From Stenopsyche tienmushanensis (Eukaryota > Arthropoda > Insecta > Trichoptera > Stenopsychidae): a DNA stretch of 64,000 bases. The position numbers and the translations under genes are program-made. The DNA lies in the NCBI GenBank assembly GCA_008973525.1, contig WACJ01000077.1:310001-374000 (forward strand), given 5' to 3'. The notes below the pieces were generated by a model. That model was given only the letters and a program-made list of their open reading frames with translations. It did not search any database and had not been told where the DNA came from. Shown piece after piece: positions 1-58,870 of this stretch. How positions within the stretch are numbered: position 1 is the stretch's first letter; each line of letters begins with the position of its first letter.

Positions 1-962
1 CGTGGTGCAAGACTAATCAGAATAAAACAAACAATGACTGTTTCAAATCGTATAGCAAAAAAATCATTTTCTAAACAGTGTGTAAAAACAGCACGTATTT
101 TCGGCACTAACGACCCATAATAGTCTTTTAAATTTGATCATTATTTTATTGATGTATACTTGCATGCCACATGTCCATGTATATTTTCTTTTGATCGCTC
201 AATCACGCACATGTGAGTGCATACTCATCAAAGAATTAAACTTCTACTGTACTTGGAATCGAATTTGTAAAAAATTATACTTCTTCGATAAAATTGATAC
301 AATTTTGAAACCAACTAATAGATTAAAACGAATTTAGAACAAACTAAGAAAACATATTTAATGTGTGAATAAAACGGTGCGCAAGCGATGACATTCTTCA
401 CCATGGAAGTCCTAAGTCCTGAAAATGTGATTTGCAGCAAAAGAATTAAACATATTTTTACTTTGTATAATATTGTCTATAGCTTAGATTATAATTAAGA
501 AAAAATATTAAAAAATAAAAAAAAAATGAGCAATCGAAGAAAAGTTTGTGTTTTTATCAACATTTTTTGTAGTTTTTTGTTCATTAAATTAGCACTTTTG
601 AATATTTTTGAGTAATTTTAGTCTATACGATGAAGACGTTTATTATACGCATGTCTGCTAAATTTCATAAAGAATGCTCATCTAGAGCGTGTGGGAGCAC
701 TTCCATAAGCTTGGAAAAAGTAGTTTCGAGAAAAACGATATTAATAAAAACGACTTAAAATATCGAATAAAAAAAAGATTTTTTGAACTAACAATGTAGA
801 AACGTCCCTTAAAAGACAAAAAAGTCCCTTAAAAGTCATTTTTAATACGCGTAAATGCGGGCAGGGATCGTAAAGTCTCAATATTGATTGATCGACCGTC
901 GAACTTAGATTTCATCATTTGATTTGTTAATATATAAATATGATATATTATTTGTTTTTAAC
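1..962. other. Intronic sequence left of F-spondin exon 6
   Basis: AT-rich, with homopolymer A runs. No spondin exon (no TSP1 WxxW or cysteine pattern) was seen on the minus strand. Contains a dispersed repeat at about 237..337. Confidence 0.6.
237..337 (+). repeat. Dispersed repeat shared with 58225..58325
   Basis: The stretch encodes, in one frame, KLYFFDKIDTILKPTNRLK. The copy near 58239 reads KLYFFRKIDIILKPANRLK. The DNA is similar across about 90 bp. Family unknown. Confidence 0.6.
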
Positions 963-1093
963 CATGTATGTTATTCCATTGTCAGTTCCAGCGTCCCATG
1001 GATAGAGATCAACTGTTAAGTTTTCAACCCAGCTGCAATCTTTTAAGCAAAGATTCAATCCGTTGACGCCTACAACCCAGTCAGGTGTGGGAC
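963..1093 (-). CDS. SPON1: F-spondin exon 6 (Spondin_N, metal-site region)
   Basis: Too short to show as a long open frame. Acceptor TTTAG, donor ATG|GTTAAA. It encodes PTPDWVVGVNGLNLCLKDC, then SWVENLTVDLYPWDAGTDNG, matching the conserved PxPDWxVG and PWDAGTDsG blocks of Spondin_N. The donor is phase 0; the next exon is outside the window. Confidence 0.9.
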
Positions 1094-4000
1094 CTAAACA
1101 TTAAAACATACCATAAGAAATTACGACGATCTCATTTGATCCACTTGCGATAATAACTACGAGTAGAGAGAAAGTAGCAAAATTGTGCGATATTGACCGA
1201 ACATTGTGGCTAGAGAAACGAGATGTCTTCTTCGGTCTACTTTGAAGGTACTCGTGGTATTGCTATTGACTCGAGGATACCAAAGACCCGGCGCTTGGAA
1301 GATGGTCTTCAGATGCTTGCTCTGAAGACGCAGCTCTTGCTCCATCAATCGAATGGATCCCCATTCGGCCAAGCTCCTAATGATAAAATGAAAAGAGGCT
1401 ATAGTTCCGCGTCGGCAATTAAGAGATTGATGAAAACGTGTTGCTGATACTCAAATAAATAGTTTGTCAAACTAAGTAGATTAAAATTTGATCGATGGCG
1501 ATTCGCCGTCAGACCTGAATCCGTCGGAGGCTATTTGTCCTTCACCCCAAAATGTGAAGTTCTTTTCATGCGACGCTCCTATGATGTCAGAGAAATGCGT
1601 CAACCACAAGGAGATAGGAAAATCTTTGGGATGGGTGACATTTGACCACAGGCCTTCAAATACCATCTGCAAAAATAAATATGAATCAACATTAAATACT
1701 GCATTTAAGACCTATATTTTTCAACTTCATTCGTGTCGAGGAATTATTTATATCGTCCTTCATATAATCGACCTCAATCATGACATGTGCTTGTAAAAGT
1801 GAATTAATCAATTTTCTAGTACTGTTTTTGCATAATTTCATTTACATAATAAATAGATTTTAAAGCGAATTACGGCATCTATGACAGTTTTCTGAGCGTT
1901 CTCACGGAAATACAATAAATAAACAGCAGAGGATTCAGTCACGCTTAATCCCTGTTTTCCATAAAGTAGCTCAAAGGACATTTTGTGAACTAATTCAGAA
2001 AAACCTTCTTTTGATTGAAGACACTTGTCGTTAATGTAATGGGGGCGTTAATACTAATGTCGTGACTATTTTCTGCGAGGAATGTAAAAATCAGAACATC
2101 TTTGACAGTTAGAAGATTTAGGCCCGATCCACACTATGGTGCCATTGACGGTTCGATCTCGCTCCGATCCCGGTCCGATCAAATATTCTTACACAAGAAA
2201 CAATCAGAGTATTCACACTATCGGATCTTTCCAATCCCGTTTTTTGTATGAGAATATTTGACCGGACCGAGACCGAGAGCGAGATCGAACCGTTACCGGC
2301 ACCACAGTGTGGATCGGGCCTTACGTCATCTTCAATCCTCTGTCCATTTTTAAGTACCGATTTATAATCTATCATGGCTCCTTATGGAGGATTCATGACT
2401 GAATAAAATGATCGATATGGTTATCCGTGACGCAATTTGAGCAAATCTCTCTACTCTTGAATTTTTGAAGATTGTTCAACGTCAAGGATACGCCATTATG
2501 CAGAATTGCGTGCGAAGTGCCTTGTAAGATCCTTGAAAAGGGGGGGAATTATTGGACTTCTTCTAATGCAAATCTTACAAATTTAAAAGACCACAAAATC
2601 GACTCTCAAGCTTACGTTGATAACGCACTCATGCATATTAAATTTAAGAGGATTATAATATTCGTACAGATAAAAATGGTAATATGATGAAATGATACGT
2701 CTGCAAATTTTTCTTCGTTGGTTTCCTATAAATGCTTTGTGGTATCTAATATGACACAAGGGACTCTGTGAGTCGACATCCACGCTACATGACCTGTCCA
2801 ATGTATACGGCCAGTTCGGACGAGGCTGATAATTAATGCTTCGCCGTGCATGTCCATGACCTCTCGATTGAACGTCATGGATTTGAAACCTTGAAGTTTA
2901 ATTCTGGAGAGGATCACAAATCTTCATGTCATGGCCTCGTAAACCACTACTAACCATATCAACGTTTTATAAATTTTAATTCAGATTATGTAGAAAAATA
3001 TCATCATACGTAATATAATGAACTTCGTCAAAAATCATTTAAAATATATATATATATTATCACTTATTTACTATCTTAAATTCATTATAAAAGTCCTCTA
3101 TCCACATTAGCATTTTAAACAGGCTCAAATGAAAAATACATTTTGTAAATTTATTTGAAGTATTTTCAATCCTGAATTTGAATGCAAGTGTGCCAAATGT
3201 GCATAATACATTAAGAACAATTTTCTACCACGTCTAATAATACAAAATAACGGAGCTTACACTGTATTTAGCATCATCACATGCGCAACAATCAGTACTC
3301 GGTGTTCGTGTGTCTCTGACTGTTTGTTCGCATATTTGTCTTGATAATTGACCATCGTCGGCGTACCACCTTCGAGTACTCTCGAAGACCATTCCCCTGG
3401 AATATGAAATATGCGCTTATTCAATGCATCAAATTTTGTAGCGTGATATTTGTGTGTTTTCGTGCAGAGTGCTGTAGTTTTCCCTATTTTTAACAACGGC
3501 TCCCATTAGCGACTTCCTCTAATTTATCAAATTTAACATCAGCACCCACTGCATTGCAGGGCATGAATGACAAAAGACCGACGTTATGTCATTCGCTTAA
3601 TGTGTTTTTCGGCATAATTGAATCTTATATCATTGGAATTCCGAAAAATCTCTACGATCTTACTTGATAACGATGCATCCGGATCCGGATTTTGGAGCCT
3701 TCCACATCACTTGGACCTCGGTCTTCGGAAGATCGTCTGCTTCTTTGACGACATTGACGCATTCTTCGTCGAAGGTTGATATTGTGTCGGCGAACAATTG
3801 GAACTGTCCATGCGTTTGCGGAGTGGATTTGATCTTTGAATCCCTCGGATCGGCCGCCAGAGAGAATCTGGAGAATTGTTGGAGACGATTGTGTGTGCGA
3901 GATCCGACCAAGGTTACTAGGGAAATATTAGCAAAATATTAGATACTGCATATTTGATTAAAAAAGAAGCTATTTGAGAACGTTGGCTCATATAATTCTA

Positions 4001-4909
4001 GATAAAGTGTTATCAGCGTAAACAAATTACTGCAAATGCTTTCATGGAAACGACGACAATCTAAATAGTCATTTGAAACAATTTCTTTTCTCAACATGTT
4101 TTTGATTCGTCTACTATTTTTTTAAACTGATTGGTGTTTTCCAGGATATCTGAATTTCAATGATATCGATTGAAGAATAAAATTGAAGTGATTACATGAT
4201 TATGAAGAAAATATTTCTTCTGCATAGACGTACGTTTGCGAAATATGAAACGCATGCTAAGATATCAGAAGTTGAGAACTACTCAAAGAACTATGGTACG
4301 AAGTATATTATATTGAACAAAAAAAATACAACTTGAGTTGTCTGTGGATAGGTTACGTGGCAAAATGAATTTATGAAAGATGAGCAATATTTACCCTGAA
4401 ATTTTCCCCGAGACACAATAATAAGTTAGATAAGGGGATGTAATCAGAAAAATGTGTAGAGCACAATGGATGAAATTGATCAGTTAGCTTATGAGCAAAG
4501 TATTATGAAAATTTTAATGTTAGTATTTGATTGGATGAAAATTTATATTCTTCACGGGCCTTCTTTAACACCATTTCAAAAATTATGTCCAATCAGTTGT
4601 TATTATTCCATAAGTCGACCATACGCCCATCTTCTTTTTGCCAAACATATGCAAATTAAAATCATTTAACCCTTTCTGAACAATTTACATTTTTTGATTG
4701 CTCGCAGCGTGAAAAAGTTGATTTTTAAAGCGCAACTAACCTGTGTAAAACGTATCCGGAATATAACGATCTGGATCTCCGTTGATGATAATTTTAAATC
4801 CATTATCACCGGGAGACTTGGGCATTCGCGTCAACGATGGCTGAGGCTTCCTGCTGCAGATAGCCGAAGCAGCTCCCCAAAGACAAAACAAGACAACCAG
4901 CGTCCTCAT
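963..4909 (-). CDS. SPON1: F-spondin (spondin-1), 5' part of gene, six exons, runs off the left edge
   Basis: F-spondin is a secreted extracellular-matrix protein of metazoans that acts in axon guidance and cell adhesion. I joined exons 4741..4909, 3664..3916, 3261..3396, 1515..1666, 1198..1376 and 963..1093 (complement). All introns are GT-AG and the phases agree, giving 340 residues. In order: signal peptide (about 1-16, MRTLVVLFCLWGAASA), Reeler domain (about 17-165, with NGDPDRYIP and GSGCIVIK), a linker with CEQ and DCCACDDAKY as in vertebrate spondin-1, then Spondin_N (from about 187: THPKDF, IIGASHEKNF, VDRRRHLVSLATM, PTPDW, YPWDAGTDNGITY). The end of Spondin_N and the thrombospondin repeats are missing and should lie left of base 1; I found no exon in 1..962. 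Start chosen at the only ATG giving a signal peptide. Family identity is recognised from memory of conserved motifs, not from a search. Confidence 0.93.
1198..1376 (-). CDS. SPON1: F-spondin exon 5 (Spondin_N middle)
   Basis: Acceptor ATCATTAG, donor TTCG|GTCAAT. It encodes SLAEWGSIRLMEQELRLQS and FKVDRRRHLVSLATMFG. The basic VDRxRHL block is a Spondin_N hallmark. 179 bp. Confidence 0.92.
1515..1666 (-). CDS. SPON1: F-spondin exon 4 (Spondin_N start)
   Basis: Acceptor TTTTTGCAG, donor TTCAG|GTCTGA. It encodes MVFEGLWSNVTHPKDF and FSDIIGASHEKNFTFW, the start of Spondin_N. 152 bp, phase 0 in, phase 2 out. Confidence 0.92.
1667..3260 (-). other. F-spondin intron between exons 4 and 3
   Basis: GT-AG intron, AT-rich. 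It contains the PIF/Harbinger MITE at 2121..2320. Overlapping open frames at 2583..2917 were examined and look non-coding: no donor/acceptor pair or phase links them to the spondin frame. Confidence 0.75.
2121..2320. mobile_element. PIF/Harbinger-type MITE, 200 bp
   Basis: Starts GGCCCGATCCACACTATGGT and ends with its inverted counterpart ACCACAGTGTGGATCGGGCC. Inverted similarity continues inward about 70 bp on each side (GGTTCGATCTCGCTC / GAGCGAGATCGAACC). Flanked on both sides by TTA, the 3-bp target duplication typical of PIF/Harbinger. Too short to encode a transposase, so non-autonomous. Confidence 0.85.
3261..3396 (-). CDS. SPON1: F-spondin exon 3 (Reeler end and cysteine linker)
   Basis: This exon is easy to miss because a longer overlapping open frame exists in another frame. 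Acceptor CATATTCCAG, donor AGT|GTAAGC. In the phase set by exon 2 it reads GMVFESTRRWYADDGQ, then SRQICEQ and TDCCACDDAKYS, which fits the linker between Reeler and Spondin_N in spondin-1 (CEQ ... DCCACGTAKY in human). 136 bp. Confidence 0.9.
3664..3916 (-). CDS. SPON1: F-spondin exon 2 (Reeler core)
   Basis: Acceptor TTTCCCTAG, donor CAA|GTAAGA. It encodes TLVGSRTHNR, then HGQFQL, DEECVNV and QVMWKAPKSGSGCIVIK, which match the end of a Reeler domain (tryptophan plus GxGC). Length 253 bp, phase 1 in, phase 2 out. Confidence 0.9.
4741..4909 (-). CDS. SPON1: F-spondin exon 1 (start codon, signal peptide, Reeler start)
   Basis: ATG at 4909..4907 opens a hydrophobic leader with probable cleavage after SA, then ICSRKPQP and the Reeler start with NGDPDRYIPDTFYT. 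The donor reads ACAG|GTTAGT. The exon ends after one base of a Val codon, which the next exon completes. Confidence 0.9.
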
Positions 4910-5250
4910 TCTGTTGCAAATTTGTCAGCTTCTGGCCGATTTAAAACGACATAACACAAGATGTTTCAACGAAGCGATCGCTTGATGGCACTAACAATCC
5001 AAACTGGCGCTGGATGCTACATACGTGATGTTCTAAAAATTGTAAAAAAAAACGCGGCGATAAGACATGGGGTCAGCTCCCGGGGTCAAAGATCCGGGAC
5101 CTCTGCGCTTTAAAAATACCGACGAAATTGTTCAGAAGCAATTTGTCGGAAGATGAAAACTAAGTCTGCTTTGAAACGATTCATCGAAATTTATTTTTAT
5201 CGACTAATGATGTCCTCACTCACCGAGAAGGTGTTTCCAACTAAACAAAG
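4910..5250 (-). promoter_or_regulatory. Probable 5' UTR and promoter-side region of F-spondin
   Basis: Sequence directly upstream of the F-spondin start codon on the minus strand. It is locally less AT-rich than its surroundings (5040..5110 holds GGGACCTC- and CCCGGG-containing sequence). No clear TATA box or initiator could be fixed, and a 5' UTR intron cannot be excluded. Confidence 0.3.
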
Positions 5251-8200
5251 GACATTAATCCACGGACAGATAACCCACTTGACCTAGCTGCAGGAATCTT
5301 AATAATGATGAAACAGGATGGCGCGAGCCGCTTATTAGGAAGTGAGACAATATCCTCATAATATGTCTTATCTGCTGTCGTCAACCATCTTTTCGCAGAA
5401 TCGACAAACCACCACAATTTCTCTTTTGTGTTATTCGCAAGAAACTTCCATCATATGATCGCTCATCGATCCCATATTACTAATATATTTCTTGCAGTAT
5501 TCTCTTGGAAAAACAGGATCCGCCATGGTTTTACGAATACGAATACGTGGAAAATGCCACGAATTTTTCTCTGATGTAGCTATCAAAACCAGCAATTACA
5601 CAGTGCTTATTTTTGGTTAGACTTCAATTTATTATATCGTGTTTGTGTATCACACCATTAATCGTTTGAATGGAATGCAAAACGTAAAACGTTGTACATT
5701 TCACTGCAAATGTTGACTGGTTGTATATTGTTTAACCTTTTAACTGTCAACGAATTTAGAGATATTAGAGATTGCGTATGTATATTTTTTTGCTAATATT
5801 ATATATATACACGCCATTAAAATTGATTTTATTATTTCATTTATCAAAATGTGACGACATATTTGGATTCACCAATATGCTTACACGAGGCATATCCAGA
5901 AAGTAAGTGTACTGTGACAATAACGGGCTATGATTTTTTTTTTGTTTTCTAAGAGTTGCCCATACTGAGTGGCAGAGGGGGATTTCCTAACAAAGCGAGC
6001 ATAGCAGGAAAACGTTAATACGTAAATTCACGTTGTAGTATCTAGTTGCGTGAAAGATGTCGGTAAGAAATTCCGCCAAGTGCGAGCGGGTCAATAATGC
6101 CTGCAAGAGGATTTTCTGAGGTCTATTGTGACTGGAGATAAAAAGTGAGTCAAAAAATCATGTTCTCAGTGTTTTGGGACCGAAAAGGCATATTTTTGGT
6201 CGAATTTCAGGGAGTATCTGAAGTGGAGGAAGGAGCTGGCGGGAGAATTCTTCGAGGAGGGCATAAAAAAGCTTGTGCCACAATCACTAGATGCATTTAA
6301 CAGGATAACGATTATATTGAAATACACTTTTTCTAAAAAATATATAAAAATTTAATACACTTACTTTCGGGATATGTCTCGTCATAATATTTACTAGAAA
6401 ACTTTTAAATTTTCCGGAGTATTTCATAAAACGATCAGCTATTATTAATAACATTTACCATCGGCTAAAGATTTTTTTCATCATTGGATATTGGTGTTAA
6501 AAGCTGTCGAGTCACAAATGGCGCTTAATATTTAACACATTGCCGCAGTATGATAAATATTATTCTACAAAAATATACTTGCGGTGTTGTTATTGCTTCA
6601 TTCATAAAGAATTTCATGGTCATAATCATTTTTTTATGCAGTGGATTCGTGTTTATCGGGGGAAAATAAGGGATTTTACGGATTCGTTATAGTATGTTAC
6701 AATATACTTGATTTTTGTTGAATCACCAGAAATTAAACACAAGTTATGAAGGGTGCTTGGAAAAAATTGTCCGAAGAATTTTTTTTAAGATTGCATCAAT
6801 TATGAAAATGAAATTTAAAATATCATCGATATGATTAGTATTTTGGCCATTTGCTTAAATCATACAGTGGAGCGACAAGAAAATGATATCTTAGCGCGCT
6901 TGCAACGGATTATTATACGGTTATACACAAATTTTCCCTCGTTGATCGCGACCCCTCGTTAATCGCGAAATTATCCAGAATATATCCCCTATTTTCAAAG
7001 GTGGCTACCTGTATGTATACACATTGTATTTATCTCATAGTTAACAATAAATATTATTTTCTTCGCCATCATCGAGTTGATCACATCATGTTTTCTACTC
7101 ATCACTCTATTTAGTCTTGAGAAATAAAATTAAACGGTTATTTTTCAACAATCAAACTATATTCATTTGGCGTCCAAATGTTGTTAGTCAATGATATTAG
7201 GCCAATCTATTGTTTCAGTACTTCTTAAGTTCCTTTAAGTTCTATCATTTGTTGGTGATTGAGTCATCTTAAGTCTTTGTAATTTATGTACTGATTTTTA
7301 ATTAAATTAAATTTAGTAAATTACATTAAAATCAATACAATAGAATTGATTTATGCTGCTAATCGGTTCAATTATCATCTTGAATTTAGTTCAAGTGTAC
7401 AATTTAAATGGAATGAAGTTGTTTATTGGACTAATTATTATATAAAGGAAATGACCTTATTGTCTTGTAATTATACAATTAGAGTGATGCCATATCAAAG
7501 CTATGCTCGCTAGAGAGTCATCTCTCAGGAGCCTGAGGGAACTATCTTTTTTTCGGGATTTGGGTTGAATATTAGATACGGGTGTATTTCATTGCTGCAT
7601 ACAAGAATTGTCTTTTTTGTCGAAACAGAGTAATTTATATTTATTTCATTTTTGGTAGCTAAAATTCATACCATTGTGCCAATAATTATTATCTTAAAAT
7701 TTTCATCAAAATACAGAATTAACTGAAATACATGACGGCAATATGGACTAATTTTTTAATTTAAAACTACAAATCTTAAATGATATTTGTATAATCATAT
7801 ATTATTTTTGTATGCAGATCAAAAAAATATACTGTATTCAAAATTTACTTTATTTCAACATTATCGATAATGTTTACAATTGTTTAGATTAAAAATAAAT
7901 TATAATATAGTATAGTAAATGCAATATAGTAAAATGGCTTTTAAGCTACGGCGGTCTTTATATTTTAAAAATAATGTATATCTATATTATTATTTTTTCT
8001 TTCAATAATCACATATCACATCAGTGTATAAACATATTTTTCTAAATATTCAGTATAGGAATATGATTGAAATACCGCCAAAAATTTCGTCACACAATCA
8101 ATGATTTTATAATTTTAAATAATAGATTCGATGACCATCTTTTTTCAAAGCCAAATTAGTTTTTTTAGTAATATTTCCTTTTATTCCACTGTGAATCTTG

Positions 8201-8302
8201 AATGACAAATTACAAACTAAATCTCAAGTTACATTTTGCAAAGACAAAAAAAATTAAATCTCTATTGAATTTTTGATTTTTTTTAAATCAACTACATTGG
8301 TT
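5251..8302. other. Intergenic DNA between F-spondin and the KIAA0930-like gene
   Basis: AT-rich. Apart from the mariner relic at 5883..6386 and a CCCTCGTTAATCGCGA-type fragment near 6945..6970 (resembling pogo/Tigger inverted-repeat ends, compare 32365..32385), I see nothing that can be supported as a gene. Confidence 0.5.
5883..6386 (+). mobile_element. Degenerate mariner/Tc1-like element with terminal inverted repeats
   Basis: The left end CATATCCAGAAAGTAAGTGT is matched by the right end ACTTACTTTCGGGATATG in inverse. The interior carries shreds of a mariner-like transposase in shifting frames: TGDKKW, then FSVFWDRKGI, then KKLVPQSLDAFNR, which recall TGDEKW, W/D-x-KG and the C-terminal region of mariner. 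About 500 bp, internally deleted and frameshifted, so a relic. Confidence 0.65.
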
Positions 8303-8308
8303 TTTATT
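8303..8308 (-). terminator. Candidate polyadenylation signal AATAAA of the KIAA0930-like gene
   Basis: AATAAA on the minus strand about 105 nt past the stop codon. In AT-rich DNA such hexamers are common, so this is only a plausible site. Confidence 0.35.
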
Positions 8309-8410
8309 TTTAACAAAATTGAAATAAATAGTATCGACAAATGTTCATAGATGGCGGTCCAAATGTGAGACTAGCTTTCGATGAAATTCAACGTTGATTC
8401 TTCAGACAAA

Positions 8411-54846
<46,436 letters not shown>

Positions 54847-55250
54847 GACGCTGGCACTGTTCGGTGTGGATGCTATGTCCCGATGTCCCCGGAGGGCATG
54901 TCCTCGGACACACAGAGCAAGTTCCCGAGGGAAGACGCGAAAGGCGGCATCACACGGCCATGGGGGTCGCGAGCGAGGGTAAGGCCGAGCGGTGAGTCAG
55001 TCCGGGGTTCGGCCCGACGACTGAACCGGGACTAAGCAAAAATCGATTTTCATTTTGTTGTACCGAGGGGATTTGCGCATTTTCTCCGGCACGAGGCGCC
55101 ACTTTCCACGCACAGCTGATTTTGAAAGAAAACTACACGAACAAACCCTGCCAGACGCGCAGGCTGCTCGAACCTCCCTTCGCACCCTCCCTAATCTGAT
55201 TCTCAAAACTAAACTTCAAAGCAATCGAAAACATCGCCGATAGATCAAAT
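54847..55250 (-). promoter_or_regulatory. CpG-rich 5' region of the KIAA0930-like gene
   Basis: A GC-rich patch directly upstream of the start codon (GGCGGCATCACACGGCC, GGTTCGGCCCGACG, CACGAGGCGCC) in otherwise AT-rich DNA, with open frames on both strands that are compositional. Most simply the 5' UTR and promoter. The transcription start cannot be fixed. Confidence 0.5.
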
Positions 55251-57170
55251 TTACGAATCTCATGTTTAAAAAATATCAAATAATAGATTATTCTGAGAAA
55301 ATTCAACCTCTCGAATGCCCAAGGAAAGAAGCATATTTTGAACTTCCAAACATTGAGTGCAAATTTTAAGCATTTAACGTTCGATATTTAACTAAGCTGA
55401 TTTTTTTAAATGCATGTCTTCATTGATGAAATAAAGCTTGAAATTTTCATCCACTTTTTAATTTATACATATCAAGTTTAGTTGACCGATAATCAAGAGT
55501 CACATCATCTCATCAAAAAGTTGACTAACATAAGTTTAAGTTGAATGAAATCTGTTGTGAGAAACTTTGTTTCAATAAAGTTGATCAAGTTTTAAGTGCA
55601 TTAATACTAATTTAACCCAGTCAAGTGATGAATCATCCGCCATTCGCTTTCAAGTTGAAGCTTGCATTGAAACGTGTGAACGTATGTTTCAGTTGATTGT
55701 CAACCATTTATACAACCGAGCACGCCACTCTTTTATGCGTTTATGCGTTCTTTTGTGCGAAAAGCTGAGATCTTATTCCTATGTTGTTCCCGCAAATGTA
55801 AGCAGTAAATTGACAAAGTTTTATCGCAATCGGATGAACGGTATGGAAGCGTATTAAATACGGACAAACAAACATTGATTTTTATATATATTATTAGACT
55901 ACGCCTATGTTACTCGCGCAATTTTTAGCAATAAGTGGACGAAGTTTTATCGCAATCTGATGAACGGTATGGCAGCGCATTACATACGAACAAACAGAGA
56001 CTAATTTTTATATATTAGATTAAATCCATTACACAGACTTGAATACATGAAATCAACGATGTCAATTTACATTTAAACATTATAACATCTATATAATAAT
56101 TACAAAAATGAAAAAATACAATAATTGGCACATGCAATCAAACATTTTTAAGATTTTTGGAGAAGTTCTCCTTCGAAAGTTATAGCTTCTTCAACTATTT
56201 CTACACACTCCTCTTCAATATTTATTTCTGCCGCGAGATTAGGATACATCCTAGTTAATAGAAAATTCAGTTCTACATACTGCACAATAAAGCCTATAAG
56301 ATATCAATCACTCTTTAATTCGCGATGGGATTATAAATTTGACATTCTCGCCCTACAAGCTGGCAAGGACGATAATATTATATAACAAAAATAGAAACTT
56401 TGTTTTGTGAATAAAGTCTATAATAAATTAGAAGTACATACGAAATTGGAAACCAACTTGTTGGGAAAGTTGTCTTCAAAAGTTCCAACAAGTTTACATT
56501 TAATGAAATTTACATTTTTATATTCAAGTCGGCGATGTATACTTTTATCGCGTAATAATATTTCATAATACTATTTTTCTTTTTAAATAAATAGCACACA
56601 GAAATATTTAATGGAGACAGACATATAGAATCTCATTTTAGAACTTTCTTATTCAACTCGTGAATTAAAACAACGACGACAAACATTTCATTACTTTTCA
56701 AATTTTGTACGGCATGATGTTTTTCTTTCATCAAAGCACAGTAAATGTGTATACAATGAATTTGCTCTTATGAGAGAGTATTATCATTACGTAAGCTTAT
56801 TGTAACGAATGAAGTTTATGAATTTATAATCTAATTTGGATAAAAATCGATCTTGGTATTCATGAAAAACCACACCAAGGGTTAGCTTGAACAGAATTGC
56901 GCATATTTGTGCATATGGTTTGAAGAAGTAAAGTATCAATCTTTCATTTCCCCGGATCAATTTGAAATTAAATATCATAGAGAATATATGAGATGTTTTT
57001 AAAGATAAAGCTACAAATCGTTATCATCATAGTGTTACTATAAACGGTCCTCTGCATGATTAGGGGTTCTTCAATATCTATTCATAGGAAGGAGTTACAT
57101 CCATTTCGTCTGTATCATACATTCACCTCCTCATTAATTGAGTGTATATGACATACGCAATGTATGTCAT
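55251..57170. other. Intergenic, AT-rich
   Basis: Contains a tandem pair of non-LTR-like 3' ends (55780..56020). No gene seen. Confidence 0.6.
55780..56020 (+). repeat. Tandem pair of non-LTR-like 3' end segments
   Basis: Two copies about 130 bp apart of GTTTTATCGCAATCnGATGAA followed by CGGTATGGnAGCG and ACnAACAAACA, then GATTTTTATATATA or equivalent. Also found once at 16206..16350. Confidence 0.6.
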
Positions 57171-57963
57171 CAGGGCCGTAACTAGGGTATGATGCGCCCG
57201 TGGCAAAAATCAAAATTGCGCCCCCCCCCCCCACATTTTCGGACGGATATTTTCAATACATTTTTTAAAGGTGATAAAATAATGTTTAATATTTTGACAT
57301 TATTTTATTACAACATTGCTACGTTAAAAAAAGTGCTAATGTTAGTTATAAACAAAATGGCGTCGTTATAAGATATTTCATTAGACTTTTTTTTTATTGA
57401 TATCAAGAATTTGTCGGATTTTTTCTATTGATCTGAAAACAATTTTTTTAAATTTTTATTATGTGCAGGAGCAGAATATAACTATAAAAGTATATAATTA
57501 AAAACTAAGTAGTTTTTTTAATTAAACTTTTATATATTCTTGACAAATTTTACCCACAATTTTACAATATTATAGTGAGAAACCACCTAAAACTTCAGCC
57601 GGGTCAGTCAAAAACAGCCGTTTTTGAAAATGCAGTTTCGAGAAAATGTCATTTAACCCATCGATGCACAGTTACCGTCAAATACCGTCATGTGTTAGCA
57701 GATAATACTTGCTTATTGCGCCAGAATAAATTCATGCATACCGTCTTCGCCGACACTTCAAATCTTATCTCACACCGACGAAACTCATCAAAATGAAAAC
57801 AAACTTAGGTGGCTCAAAAACTCTCAAACTTCTCAAAATAAGATAAATTAATTTTGATAAATAATTTGATTTTTGCGATATACCGACTTGAAGTACATAC
57901 ATATTATAAACATCAAGTACTAAAGTAGTAAAAGTTTTATCGCATTCTACTTCCAATATATTT

Positions 57964-58100
57964 TACTTTGGTCTGTTTTTATGCAGATCTTTTTTATGCG
58001 ATTTTGATATTATGCCATTTTAAAAAATAATGGAACTTATCCCTCATTTTTCTATAAAGAACAAAGCTTTTTTATGCTAATACGCATAAAAAAGTCTAAA
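57964..58100. mobile_element. Fragment of the composite TIR family (33155/34781)
   Basis: GGTCTGTTTTTATGCAGATC, GCGATTTTGATATTATGCC and AATGGAACTTATCCCTCATT match ends and interior of that family in inverse order. Confidence 0.6.
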
Positions 58101-58224
58101 ATTGTCGGAAAAATATATTTGGGAAGAAATGACTATCGGCGAAAACGAAGAATTAAATTTACAAAACATTAATACTTTACAGTCCGTGCGTTTCGCGCTA
58201 AGCTTCGCTGAAAGTCCGGGCGAT

Positions 58225-58325
58225 TTCGTAAGAAATTCATGAAACTCTACTTCTTTCGTAAAATTGATATAATTCTTAAACCAGCTAATAGATTGAAACT
58301 AAATTTTAGTCGTGCCTACAAAAGA
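58225..58325 (+). repeat. Dispersed repeat shared with 237..337
   Basis: Encodes MKLYFFRKIDIILKPANRLK in one frame; see 237..337. Lies between other elements inside the hAT nest. Confidence 0.55.
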
Positions 58326-58641
58326 GCTTACTGCACAGATATATTTAAACAAAACAGAGGTTTTCAATGTATGGTGCGTGTATCAGCGCGACAAAATGCA
58401 AAAAGTAACTTTTTGATTTGAATTATATAAAAAGGCATTTATCAAATGACACCCAAACACATGAACAAAAAATAAAGGCAATATTCAGTTAGTTCATCGT
58501 TCTATTTAAAAATTATATTTGAATTGTGTATTTTAACACTGAAAATTGGCAACTAAATTGAAATAAATTAAAATTGTAGCAACAGTACCAGACTTTTAGA
58601 GAAAAAGATGATGAATAATATCATCAAAGCTTCAGTTTGAA

Positions 58642-58842
58642 ATGGAAAGAAGATGTGTTCCAATTATTCCGACTGATATGCTATTTGAATTGAAGCGCGT
58701 GCAGTTTCCGGTGCGAGCATCAACAGAGTACAGGGAAACACAGGGCATGCGTGCATGCTTCTCACATGGACAGCTGTATGTGGGCTGCTCACGCCCAAAT
58801 CATTTATTACCAGACGCTACGCACCATACGGATTTTTTTTAA
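58642..58842 (+). pseudogene. Helitron PIF1-like helicase C-terminal remnant
   Basis: The frame reads CVPIIPTDMLFELKRVQFPV, then after a deletion ACFSHGQLYVGCSRP. Intact PIF1-like Helitron helicases have IPTDxPFEFKRxQFPVRLAFA, then a TINKxQGQ block, then CFSHGQLYVACSRV. The TINKxQGQ block is destroyed here (only ETQG left), so the copy is dead. Confidence 0.85.
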
Positions 58843-58870
58843 GCATCCAAGAGCACTTCATTAGCACGAC

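Noticed and set aside
2583..2917. Open frames on the minus strand inside F-spondin, possible extra exon
   Set aside because: Exon 3 (3261..3396) already joins exon 4 in phase and the protein matches spondin-1 without a gap, so no room for another exon.
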